From positions 1 to 25,511 of IMG/VR virus record IMGVR_UViG_3300030099_005026: a stretch of 25,511 nt of DNA. One strand, written 5' to 3'. Position numbers and translations under genes: made by a program. The stretch is from a virus. The first letter of the stretch is position 1. Each line of letters opens with the position of its first letter. The notes beneath the pieces were generated by a model, which was not told the DNA's origin, searched no databases, and saw only the letters and a program-made list of their open reading frames with translations. Below are positions 9,907 to 16,695 of the stretch, in pieces.

Positions 9907-10034
9907 GACCATATTCCTAAACAAGCCCTACATTCCCACAATTTAACTTGTTCGGTTGAACCCACATAAAAACCGTATAGCCGTTTGGCTACGGTTTTTT
10001 CCGAACAATACGGGCAAGCCTGTTTTAGACCCAT
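9894..10034 (-). CDS. 46-aa zinc-ribbon microprotein
   Basis: A short ORF translates to a clean zinc-ribbon pattern: CPYC (Cys7, Cys10), a 24-residue middle (KRLYGFYVGSTEQVKLW) and CRAC (Cys35, Cys38), then LGIWSEKT. CxxC pairs separated by a beta hairpin usually bind one zinc ion and serve in nucleic-acid or protein contact. It starts at ATG 10034, 5 nt after the stop of the upstream membrane microprotein, with AGTGAT as a modest SD. The TGA stop (9896-9894) runs straight into the terminator stem, making it the last gene of the replication operon. No function beyond metal binding can be given. Confidence 0.7.
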   Translation of the reverse strand: MGLKQACPYCSEKTVAKRLYGFYVGSTEQVKLWECRACLGIWSEKT

Positions 10035-10038
10035 CTAA

Positions 10039-10185
10039 TCACTTTTTAGCATCTTCACTCATAAGACGCTTCATATATTCTTCAACGCTTTCATCGGTAA
10101 TTGAAGTTCCACCAAAAGCGGCAAAGAAGAGAAGCATCAGAATGATGACGAAAATGATTAATCCGAACCAATCCCAACCATCCAT
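10039..10185 (-). CDS. 48-aa single-span membrane microprotein
   Basis: The short ORF has an N-terminal membrane segment (residues 6-23, FGLIIFVIILMLLFFAAF) after a Trp/Asp-rich start (MDGWDW). A hydrophilic charged tail follows (about 30-48, ESVEEYMKRLMSEDAKK). A near-perfect SD (GGAGGTGAA, 10200-10192) precedes ATG 10185, and the start overlaps the stop of the exonuclease gene in TAATG. It lies between the exonuclease and zinc-ribbon genes. Possible roles include holin-like, superinfection-exclusion or membrane-anchoring functions, but none can be shown from sequence. Confidence 0.75.
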   Translation of the reverse strand: MDGWDWFGLIIFVIILMLLFFAAFGGTSITDESVEEYMKRLMSEDAKK

Positions 10186-10778
10186 TACCAATTCACCTCC
10201 AAATCTTTGTGTTCTCCATGTTCAATAGAGAATCCTTTAACAAATCCATTATCCTGACCATATTTCCAAAGGTCATATACTAACTGTGTATCTTTCATAC
10301 AATACTCAACGACTTCATCAAACTTACCCATTTTCCATAGTCGGGGCGCATCTGCACTTTCCATTAATTTAAAGTCATTCATTGTGCATTTTACCAAGTT
10401 TTTGAGTTGGTATCTTTCACCATGTCCTTTTAGTAGTGCTTTAGAAGTATCAATATACTTTTTATCTTTTAGATACTTTGTGATGCAGTAAATATCCATT
10501 GAGTCTCTTAGGATGGGTAAATCAAAAGAAGCGATGTTATGGCCTAACAACAATCCGCCCTTTTGTAAATGATTATCTAAATCATATTTGAGTTCACTCA
10601 ATGGTTTTACAATATGTCCCGATTTAGAAAAGGATTCAACGGGTTCATCAACATAAACAGTTCCGTTGTTTCCATCCCAAGTGGCTACTGTTGAAACCTG
10701 AAACATATGGGTATTACCGAAACCACCAATGTCATACGACATATTTTTGGTTTCAAGGTCAATAGCCAAAACCGACAC
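10185..10778 (-). CDS. DEDDy-type 3'-5' exonuclease (DnaQ/PolB-exo fold)
   Basis: This stand-alone 3'-5' exonuclease of the RNase H-like DEDD superfamily has all the motifs: ExoI LAIDLET (Asp7, Glu9), ExoII GHNIASFDLPIL (Asn81, Asp86) and ExoIII YCMKD (Tyr159, Asp163), placing it in the DEDDy subgroup. Its likely reaction is removal of 3' nucleotides from DNA, in proofreading or end trimming. I choose GTG 10778 as the start (197 aa), because GGTGAT lies 4 nt upstream, as at other genes here. A GTG at 10787 in the same frame would put that SD inside the gene. It follows the DUF4177-like gene by 1 nt. Because the ExoII motif of the viral PolB is degenerate, this enzyme might assist proofreading (inference). 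Confidence 0.85.
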   Translation of the reverse strand: MSVLAIDLETKNMSYDIGGFGNTHMFQVSTVATWDGNNGTVYVDEPVESFSKSGHIVKPLSELKYDLDNHLQKGGLLLGHNIASFDLPILRDSMDIYCITKYLKDKKYIDTSKALLKGHGERYQLKNLVKCTMNDFKLMESADAPRLWKMGKFDEVVEYCMKDTQLVYDLWKYGQDNGFVKGFSIEHGEHKDLEVNW

Positions 10779-10779
10779 T

Positions 10780-11007
10780 TTAATCACCGCTAGACCAAAG
10801 TTTGGAAATCTTTTCTTCTTCTTTATCCACCTTTGGTTCTTCGTTAAGGTCGGTTCGTCGCTTCAGGAAAGCCACGATTTGCTTATTTGCTACACTTAGC
10901 ATAGCACAACATTCCCAACCATCATCACCATAGGTATTCAAAGTATCAACGATAACATTTGGCCCTTTAGAGATTTCAAAGTATAATACTGTATTTTCCC
11001 ACTTCAT
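10780..11007 (-). CDS. DUF4177-like small protein
   Basis: This 75-residue protein matches the DUF4177 pattern: an N-terminal strand (WENTVLYFEI), a helix ending in the GWE signature (IVDTLNTYGDDGWECCAML), then strands ending in VAFLKRR. A charged tail (about 53-75) follows. The family is small alpha/beta proteins of unknown role, common in phages and bacteria. The start overlaps the helicase stop as ATGA (11007-11004), with AGGTGAT about 7 nt upstream. Function is unknown. Confidence 0.65.
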   Translation of the reverse strand: MKWENTVLYFEISKGPNVIVDTLNTYGDDGWECCAMLSVANKQIVAFLKRRTDLNEEPKVDKEEEKISKLWSSGD

Positions 11008-12482
11008 TCTATATCACCTGCGATGTATTTAACATACTTGCTTTGCCCAATTTTTGTTTCTTCAAACTTATGTTGAATTGATGCGTAGTTGCGATAGACT
11101 TGAGATTGTGATTTCTTAGATTTCTTTTTCACAGTCTCAAACAATTTTCCTTTGTGAACAAATCCTTCTTCATTTTTGTCAAGAACCTCAAATGCTTTCT
11201 TGAAGATTGATTCATCAGCCTTTTCCGCAACCGACTTCTGCCGCACCCGTAGGCTTCGCTCCAACCAATCAACCAATGTCATATAAGACTGTCGGACAAT
11301 AGTTGCGGCTTGACGGACATTATGCCCAGTTACTATGAATCTATCGTTTTTATTTTTAATTGAAGGTGCAGATGCAACACTACATAGAACTGCCATTTTC
11401 ATCAGAATTTTCATCAATCTGGTAGTAAAATTTGACGCAATCGCTTCAACTTCGGGGCGAGTATTCCAAAGATAATTGTTCATGTTATTGTATTCTAATC
11501 TGAGAACATCGTTGTAATCTGGTGAATACCTCATCACTTTAAGCGGGTCGCCTCCTACTTCTCTAAATCTTTCCTCAACCAATTCATAAATAGTAAATAA
11601 AGCATTTGAATACCTTTCAATCTCTTGCTCAACAGGAATATATTTTCCTGCTTGGCGAATCTGTTCAAGACGCATTTTATGTTGAATGAACTTAGGGACT
11701 TCCCAAACAAACAAAAGCATTCTTTGAAGAACACCCTTTTCAGCCATAACATCATTTAGATTGTTAGGAGGATAAGTCATAGCCATAACAGAACGCTCAG
11801 AGAAGCATTCCATAACTTGATTCTCAAAAGAAGTCAGAGCCTTTGAGATAATCCAAGATTCTCCCGCCAATGAATTCATTAGAGTATTCATATATACAAT
11901 AGACTTTTCTTGATGCTGGCTTTGTTTAAAGATACCTGAATATTCAAATTCATCCCAATGAGCCAAACCATTTCCTTCCAATTGACCAGCAATTCTTTCC
12001 CAGACGATTTCTCCTTCATCATCAAATTCTTTCTTAAATCCACCAATAAGAACAGAATCTGTGTAATCTGTCAAACCAAAAACATCAAAAGTTCTTTTCA
12101 TCGTTGGTCTATCCTTTAGAGCCAAGGATGGATGCTTTCCTTTATCGTTAATTCTTTTAAATACATTTTTTGAAACAGGCCCAACAAAGTTCCACAATGT
12201 AGATTTGCCAGTTCCGCTTGTTTGAACCCAACAAAAATGTATTCGGGTATCTTCAAGATTGCTTCCACTTGGGACATAGATAAAGTCTTTGACAATTTGT
12301 CCAAGGATTGTAAAGAAAGAAATACCAGCAGGAATATCATTATAATGGGAAAACTTTACTGCTTCCCCCTGAAAATCCCTAATTACTTTAGGTAATGCTT
12401 CTCTAAATACAGACGCATTGGCTTCAAAATTATCCCAATACGAATCCATGTCTTCGTTTTCATATAAATTTTCTTCTTTCAT
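11004..12482 (-). CDS. P-loop ATPase, probable replicative helicase (DUF3987-like)
   Basis: This 492-residue protein has Walker A QTSGTGKST (residues 87-95) and Walker B GLAHWDEFE (about 172-180, Asp177 and Glu178). A possible arginine finger lies in GVLQRMLLFVWEV. The N-terminal part (PKVIRDFQGEAVKFSHYNDI, then PAGISFFTILG) resembles the region before the P-loop in DUF3987/primase-associated helicase-like proteins. A C-terminal winged-helix-like segment (FVHKGKLFETVKKKSKKSQS, about 438-457) could bind DNA. Sitting with primase, polymerase and clamp genes, and with no MCM or DnaB in view, it is the best replicative helicase candidate. It starts at ATG 12482 behind AGGTGA and overlaps the nuclease stop (ATGA). 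The ATPase call is firm; the helicase role is inference. Confidence 0.7.
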   Translation of the reverse strand: MKEENLYENEDMDSYWDNFEANASVFREALPKVIRDFQGEAVKFSHYNDIPAGISFFTILGQIVKDFIYVPSGSNLEDTRIHFCWVQTSGTGKSTLWNFVGPVSKNVFKRINDKGKHPSLALKDRPTMKRTFDVFGLTDYTDSVLIGGFKKEFDDEGEIVWERIAGQLEGNGLAHWDEFEYSGIFKQSQHQEKSIVYMNTLMNSLAGESWIISKALTSFENQVMECFSERSVMAMTYPPNNLNDVMAEKGVLQRMLLFVWEVPKFIQHKMRLEQIRQAGKYIPVEQEIERYSNALFTIYELVEERFREVGGDPLKVMRYSPDYNDVLRLEYNNMNNYLWNTRPEVEAIASNFTTRLMKILMKMAVLCSVASAPSIKNKNDRFIVTGHNVRQAATIVRQSYMTLVDWLERSLRVRQKSVAEKADESIFKKAFEVLDKNEEGFVHKGKLFETVKKKSKKSQSQVYRNYASIQHKFEETKIGQSKYVKYIAGDIE

Positions 12483-13168
12483 ATTTTCACCTTCTCTTCC
12501 GAGTTCAATGTGGAGATTATTCTGTTGGCTAAAGTTTCTCCAATTCCTTCAACGGCTTGTAATTCGTAAGCCGAACACTCGCCTATTTCCATAATAGAGC
12601 CAAATTGTTTTATTAGTTGTTTTGCCTTTTTAATAGATACGCCTTTGATGCTACTTAGTAAATCAATTCTTAAATCATCTGTTGTTAATCTTTTAAATAC
12701 TTGTGGGGCTATTGTTTCTCTCGTTAATGGTTTCATCTTACTTACTGCGGTTATAATCAATGCTGCTTCTTCTTCTGTTTGCACCCAAAAGGGCTTAATG
12801 TCTGTATCAAGAACAATTCTACCGATTGCTCCAAGAAATTTATTATTTAACATAATACTTCTTGAACCGACTGTCATGTTGCTTTTTGAATTTTCAATAA
12901 CATTTAAAATTGCTTCTTGCATATCGCCATGAATAATTACAATATTAGTAGCATAATGTCTATCCATGTTGTCTAATTGAGTCCACAATCTTTTGGACAT
13001 TACTGAACCTAAGAAATCCGTTGTTGATTTCGCTTCAAAGCAAACATCATCAAAAACATAATCACCAATTTCTAACCATTTGGTTTCAGTTGGTATCTGC
13101 ATGGCTTTTGCTTTCTGCAAAACTAATTTAGCCAATTTCGATTTTTCTCTTGAATCAATAACAAGCAT
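12479..13168 (-). CDS. XPF/Mus81-family (ERCC4) structure-specific nuclease
   Basis: This 229-residue nuclease contains the ERCC4 domain (about 1-140): IDSRE (Asp5, Glu8), GDYVF (35-39) and FEAKSTTDFLGSV with Glu45, Lys47 and Asp51. The last corresponds to the catalytic ERKxxxD motif, with Ala replacing Arg. Two helix-hairpin-helix elements follow, LLSSIKGVSIKKAKQLIKQF (170-189) and LQAVEGIGETLANRIISTL (203-221). The family cuts branched DNA such as flaps and forks, typically as dimers. No helicase domain is attached, as in the short archaeal XPF form. The start at ATG 13168 has SD GGAGGT (8-nt spacing) lying inside the overlapping microprotein gene. Confidence 0.87.
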   Translation of the reverse strand: MLVIDSREKSKLAKLVLQKAKAMQIPTETKWLEIGDYVFDDVCFEAKSTTDFLGSVMSKRLWTQLDNMDRHYATNIVIIHGDMQEAILNVIENSKSNMTVGSRSIMLNNKFLGAIGRIVLDTDIKPFWVQTEEEAALIITAVSKMKPLTRETIAPQVFKRLTTDDLRIDLLSSIKGVSIKKAKQLIKQFGSIMEIGECSAYELQAVEGIGETLANRIISTLNSEEKVKI

Positions 13169-13265
13169 TTATACCTACCTCCATAACTATATTTACAATA
13201 AAAGCAATACTGCCTAAACAATAAAAACAGACCCTTGAGTAAAACATTATGCTTTTTCTTTCCAT
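13155..13265 (-). CDS. 36-aa membrane microprotein
   Basis: The short ORF begins ATG 13265 (MERKSIMFYSRVCFYC), continues as a hydrophobic span (LGSIAFIVNIVMEVGI, about residues 17-32) and ends at TGA 13155. GGAGGT lies 7 nt before the start, inside the last codons of the primase gene, and the start overlaps the primase stop (TGATG). The 3' end overlaps the nuclease start by 14 nt. It fills what would otherwise be a 96-nt gap in a tightly packed operon. Three cysteines are present (residues 13, 16 and 35). Function unknown. The strong SD and overlapping junctions are the evidence that it is real. Confidence 0.6.
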   Translation of the reverse strand: MERKSIMFYSRVCFYCLGSIAFIVNIVMEVGINACY

Positions 13266-14293
13266 CAAGAATACCTCCAGCATTTACCCACACAAAACCC
13301 TTCACTAATCAATCTATCACAATGAGGCGTATTGTAGTTATTATGCACAGTAAATCGTGCGTGTTTCTTTGTGGTGTTTTTATCCCAATCAAGCCATACT
13401 GAATCGGACTTGCCAAAGACTCTCTCAAGTTCTTCAACCACCGACTCAAGCACTTCCTCTTTAACTTGGTGTGTATTTAGGTCTTGGTAGCCCGAAAGCA
13501 AGTCCCGATACCAAGAAACGAGGTATGCTCTTGCTATATGCGTTGGATTCTCCACCATGACCGCATTATGCAAACAAGGCAAGATAGGTAATTTTCCTAC
13601 GCCCTTTGGCACAGAAACCGACCCCCGCATTTCCTTAATAGGGGGTGCTTCGGGGAAAGTGGCCTCCACTTCTCCACCCTTTCGGAAGGATAAATGGCGA
13701 GGCTCTTTTGCTAATACGAGTATTTCTTCAATACTAAGAGATAGGTCATCAACAGTCAAAGGAATGCAATAGCGAGCATTACCCTCTCCATCAGAAGAAG
13801 ACATATTTACAGTATTTGGCACTCTTCGTAGACGAGTAATTTGACCTACTCTTTCATCAAGTGTATTATCCTTACCTACTTTAGAAACCAAGTATTCTTT
13901 GATTTCTTTAAAAAGAGTCTGAACATTTCTCATATTATTAGTTCTCTTACCAAAGATGAATAAATGAAAACCACGCCCCGAAAAGAAAAGCGTATGAAGA
14001 TAATTTCTTTGAATTACCAACTGCATCACTTCCTTCACATCACGCCATGCTTTATCTAATTCATCTTCATGTGCATCAAAGTCCAAAAAGATTCTATCAA
14101 TAATCACCGTTGAATCAATAGCCATCTTTTCACTAAAATGCTCAAAGTCATAAACAGTAGTATATACATTCGTTCTATTGTTTTGAGATTGAACGAATTT
14201 AATATACTGTTCTTTACTTTCCATTTTCTTTCTTCTCATCTGCGGAGCGTTCTTGATTTGACTCCCCGCCCAAACCATTCTCGGAAACTTCAT
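13265..14293 (-). CDS. DNA primase: AEP catalytic core fused to a PriL-like Fe-S domain
   Basis: This 342-residue primase of the archaeo-eukaryotic type makes primers for replication. The catalytic part (about 25-190) has FLDFD (Asp71 and Asp73, metal ligands), SGRGFH (105-110) and RLRRVPNT (154-161), the DxD, sGxGxH and R-x-PxT blocks of the PriS/AEP fold. After a linker (about 195-235), the C-terminal part has LPCLHNAV (Cys240), THIARAYLVSWYRDLL, then TPHCDRLISEGFCVGKCW with Cys325, Cys334 and Cys338. This matches the four-cysteine iron-sulfur domain of the primase large subunit. Start ATG 14293 is chosen because GGAGGT lies 7 nt upstream; an ATG at 14308 precedes that SD and is rejected. 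ATG 14224 is another possible start. Confidence 0.82.
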   Translation of the reverse strand: MKFPRMVWAGSQIKNAPQMRRKKMESKEQYIKFVQSQNNRTNVYTTVYDFEHFSEKMAIDSTVIIDRIFLDFDAHEDELDKAWRDVKEVMQLVIQRNYLHTLFFSGRGFHLFIFGKRTNNMRNVQTLFKEIKEYLVSKVGKDNTLDERVGQITRLRRVPNTVNMSSSDGEGNARYCIPLTVDDLSLSIEEILVLAKEPRHLSFRKGGEVEATFPEAPPIKEMRGSVSVPKGVGKLPILPCLHNAVMVENPTHIARAYLVSWYRDLLSGYQDLNTHQVKEEVLESVVEELERVFGKSDSVWLDWDKNTTKKHARFTVHNNYNTPHCDRLISEGFCVGKCWRYS

Positions 14294-14579
14294 TTTTATT
14301 ACCTCCAAAATTTACTGTTGCGGTATTTAACAGAGACTTAATCGTATCTGCTATCTGTATTTGTAGTGATGCATAAACCATTTCTTTCATCACATCACTA
14401 AAATATTTACCAACATAATCTTCTTTAATTCTTAATTCATCAATTATTTTAAATTTTTCAATAAGACTCATTTCTGAGTAAATGTCATTACAGATAAGAG
14501 AAATTGTATTTCTCAAATCCGAAATCTCATTGAATGACCAATTTCTTGATAAGACCTTCTTTTCAATTAATTCTTTCAT
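14214..14579 (-). CDS. Hypothetical protein, helical with charged tail
   Basis: This 121-residue protein has no recognised family. Residues 1-85 are predicted helical (KELIEKKVLSRNWSFNEISD, then LIEKFKIIDELRIKEDYVGK). The last 35 residues are hydrophilic and Gly/Asn/Glu/Lys-rich (EVSENGLGGESNQERSADEK), probably disordered. ATG 14579 is chosen because it lies 4 nt after the upstream stop with GGTTGTGAT as SD. The tail overlaps the start of the primase gene by 80 nt in another frame. It sits between the Cas4-like nuclease and the primase, so a replication accessory role is possible but unproven. Confidence 0.6.
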   Translation of the reverse strand: MKELIEKKVLSRNWSFNEISDLRNTISLICNDIYSEMSLIEKFKIIDELRIKEDYVGKYFSDVMKEMVYASLQIQIADTIKSLLNTATVNFGGNKNEVSENGLGGESNQERSADEKKENGK

Positions 14580-14583
14580 ATTA

Positions 14584-15495
14584 TCACAACCATGAATCAT
14601 TCTGTGCCGCTTCACAAATTCCATAATAAGAACAATACTGAGAACAGGTTTTCATGTAAAATGAAGCAGGGAAATGCCCTTGTTCATAAGTATAAATTAA
14701 CTTAGCAATATTATCCCAAAGAGCCGTCATTGAACGCTTCAAAACAGGTTCAACTGTAATATGGTTAGCAACAGGATAATACCAACCCCAATGGCTAACT
14801 TCCATATCTTTTGTCAAACCGTGTTTTTCAAGCACTTCTTCGGGTGCATTATCAATCATCAGTTTATAGAAAGCCATTTCTTGACGCATAGAAGAAGTCT
14901 TAGAATCTTTCCAACTGCCTGTCTTATATTCAAAGGGAATTAGTTTCCCATTCTCAATAAACACACGGTCAATGATACCTTGAAGTCTCACGACATAATC
15001 TCGTTGTAAAGGATATTTCTTACTTACATTCTTAGGAATAGTAATTTCACAATCAAATACTTTTTCATTGATTACTGGTAAAAATTCATCAATTCTTTCT
15101 TCACTTCTTGCCTCAATGAAGCGTTGTGCCTCAAATGCGGCGACTGTTAATGAGAGGTCATAATACTCATCAATCGGCATAAGGCTGGTGCAGTATTCAA
15201 GAACCTCTGAATTATTCATGGCTTCTGCCTTTTTAATGTCAAATTCATTAAAGAATTCTTCACGGTAGTTGTGAAGAATAGTTCCCTTTCTCATCGCTTC
15301 TGTTTGGTCAGTCGGCAATCGTTGAATATATTGAAATTCATATTTCTTATTGCACCAACCGAAAGAACCCACCAAAGAAGATTTACTAATCTTCAAAATT
15401 GGCTTTGATGGGTCGTCTGCATTTTCAGGCTTCCAATCATAAGTAAAGTCCCTCATGGACTTAATTCTTGCTTCATATTTTTCATCTTTGTTCAA
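14584..15495 (-). CDS. Cas4/RecB-like PD-(D/E)XK nuclease with Fe-S cysteines
   Basis: This 303-residue nuclease of the PD-(D/E)XK superfamily has all family motifs: KGTILH (His75), GIIDRV (Asp176), PFEYKTG (Glu189, Lys191) and QEMAFYKLM (Gln205). It carries the four cysteines of the AddB/Cas4 iron-sulfur cluster, Cys48 (FGWCNKKYEF) and C-terminal Cys284, Cys288 and Cys294 (CSQYCSYYGIC). Such enzymes resect or process DNA ends, often during recombination or packaging. No cas genes are near, so this is a viral recombination nuclease rather than CRISPR machinery. I place the start at TTG 15495, 6 nt after GGAGGA and overlapping the polymerase stop (TTGA). ATG 15501 in the same frame lies only 1 nt after the SD. 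Confidence 0.8.
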   Translation of the reverse strand: MNKDEKYEARIKSMRDFTYDWKPENADDPSKPILKISKSSLVGSFGWCNKKYEFQYIQRLPTDQTEAMRKGTILHNYREEFFNEFDIKKAEAMNNSEVLEYCTSLMPIDEYYDLSLTVAAFEAQRFIEARSEERIDEFLPVINEKVFDCEITIPKNVSKKYPLQRDYVVRLQGIIDRVFIENGKLIPFEYKTGSWKDSKTSSMRQEMAFYKLMIDNAPEEVLEKHGLTKDMEVSHWGWYYPVANHITVEPVLKRSMTALWDNIAKLIYTYEQGHFPASFYMKTCSQYCSYYGICEAAQNDSWL

Positions 15496-16385
15496 AACCA
15501 TTCCTCCAATGTTTTTTGTATTCTTCCTGTTCTAATACTGGATAAATCCCAGTTCATAGCCTTAAAAATAGGCTCGGCTTTCTTCAAAACCTGTTCAGCG
15601 TAGTGTTCCAAGTCAGGAACAAGGCCGCTAAAATCCTTCATTTCAACTCCCGATATAAACTCAACGGCTCGTTTTTCATGCGTCAAGGGATGAGTATAAA
15701 CATCATTTACACCCCTTACTTTCAAAAATAAATATGAGTCGTCAAAATTAGCATCATATTTTTCCCAAGCATATAAAACACCAGCAATACCTGAACCAAT
15801 TGACGGCTTCTTTCCTTCAAGTGTAGTAAAATTCTTCGTTGGAGAAGCACACTTTGGACAAGCCCCATATTTCATAGAGATACAGTCTTTCAAATGAAAT
15901 TTTGAACGACATTCGGGACATTTTACTTCAAAGCGATTTCTTCTCAGTCGGCTTCTCTTGATGAATGAATCAAGAGGCATTTTACCAGACATGATTTCTT
16001 CATAGGTTTTATGAAGAGAAGCAACAATTTCTTCTTGCTTTTTCTCACCAACCCACATTTTAAGAGTCCGAGTTTGCACCTCTTTCGCCATTTTTGTTTC
16101 ACTAACTCGTTTTGCAGTAAAACCTGTCATTGTGAATTTTGGCTCATCAAGCCATGTTCCATCATCCCAAGTAATTAATCCTGCGTTTCTGTTTTTTGTA
16201 GTGCCGACCCCAAGAGCAGAATAAAACTTTTCAAATTCCAAACTGACGGGATGCTGTTCAAGTCCGAGAACATTCGGGAAACTTTTTTTGACTTCATCTT
16301 CAATCACCTTAATTGCTTGTTGTGCGGCTTCTACGGAATCAATTTGCACATAAATAGAATCTGTATGTCCATAAACCACTTTCAT
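15492..16385 (-). CDS. polB: DNA polymerase B, C-terminal part (motif C, thumb, PIP box)
   Basis: This 297-residue polypeptide begins MKVVYGHTDSIY and carries polymerase motif C as YGHTDS (residues 5-10; the usual YGDTDS with His for the first Asp and the second catalytic Asp9 kept). Next come TKNRNAG (compare KKRYAG) and GFTAKRVSETKMAKEVQ (from 88), which match the palm-thumb region of archaeal PolB. Residues 156-179 hold CPEC, C and CPKC, a zinc-ribbon-like insertion. It ends QKTLEEWF (290-297), a PIP-box-like peptide for PCNA binding. The start is ATG 16385, 3 nt after GAGCGTGAT. With the protein at 17327-18994 it would make one complete polymerase. Confidence 0.87.
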   Translation of the reverse strand: MKVVYGHTDSIYVQIDSVEAAQQAIKVIEDEVKKSFPNVLGLEQHPVSLEFEKFYSALGVGTTKNRNAGLITWDDGTWLDEPKFTMTGFTAKRVSETKMAKEVQTRTLKMWVGEKKQEEIVASLHKTYEEIMSGKMPLDSFIKRSRLRRNRFEVKCPECRSKFHLKDCISMKYGACPKCASPTKNFTTLEGKKPSIGSGIAGVLYAWEKYDANFDDSYLFLKVRGVNDVYTHPLTHEKRAVEFISGVEMKDFSGLVPDLEHYAEQVLKKAEPIFKAMNWDLSSIRTGRIQKTLEEWF

Positions 16386-16389
16386 TTTA

Positions 16390-16590
16390 TCACGCTCGGT
16401 AATGTGTAAATAGCAACCCAACAGGAACGCCTGCTAATTTTGCTACTTCTTCTTGTATTTCTGTAATTTGAGATTTTAGATTTTGAAGATTCTGCATATC
16501 AACATACAAAGAATCTAATTCCTCTGCAATTTGTTCTTTCATTTTTTTAATTTCTTTAAGTGTTTCTAAATATACTCTATCATCGGTCAT
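16390..16590 (-). CDS. 66-aa coiled-coil protein in the polymerase gap
   Basis: This short protein is mostly one long charged helix with heptad spacing (LKEIKKMKEQIAEELDSLYV, then QNLKSQITEIQEEVAKL), consistent with a coiled coil over residues 9-52. The last residues (VPVGLLFTHYRA) are less helical. It starts with ATG 16590, overlapping the stop of the 29-aa membrane protein (ATGA), with GGTGGT upstream. It ends 4 nt before the PolB C-terminal part, whose SD overlaps its stop. It belongs to no family I recognise and may dimerise or act as a spacer or partner of the split polymerase (inference). Confidence 0.6.
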   Translation of the reverse strand: MTDDRVYLETLKEIKKMKEQIAEELDSLYVDMQNLQNLKSQITEIQEEVAKLAGVPVGLLFTHYRA

Positions 16591-16676
16591 AATACCACCA
16601 CCAGTAATGTAATGATTGTCGCAATATTAACTACATTGACCATCATCAAAATTTTGTTGCTTCTGTTAATCATCAT
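16587..16676 (-). CDS. 29-aa membrane microprotein in the polymerase gap
   Basis: A tiny ORF (MMINRSNKILMMVNVVNIAT, then IITLLVVVL) is almost entirely a single hydrophobic span over residues 9-29, with a short basic N-terminus. GGAGG at 16689-16685 gives an 8-nt spacing to ATG 16676. A second ATG follows at once. The stop overlaps the next start (ATGA). Without it there would be an unexplained 105-nt gap in a tightly packed operon. Function unknown. Confidence 0.5.
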   Translation of the reverse strand: MMINRSNKILMMVNVVNIATIITLLVVVL

Positions 16677-16695
16677 CAATAATTCCTCCAGCAAT

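Noticed and set aside
9968-9999. Second terminator (AAAAACCGTA...TACGGTTTTT stem)
   Set aside because: The stem lies inside the zinc-ribbon gene on the - strand. It might still help stop + strand read-through, but it is not needed as a terminator beside 9874-9895.
9956-10228. 90-codon + strand ORF in the convergence zone
   Set aside because: It has no good SD and runs opposite to two well-supported - strand microprotein genes (zinc ribbon and membrane protein), which explain the sequence better.
13123-13305. 60-codon - strand ORF across the primase-nuclease junction
   Set aside because: It overlaps both neighbours widely without a suitable SD. The 36-aa frame with GGAGGT and a TGATG junction is the better reading.
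14584-15495. CRISPR-associated Cas4
   Set aside because: The motifs fit, but there is no repeat array or other cas gene. Cas4-like nucleases are common in archaeal viruses without CRISPR.
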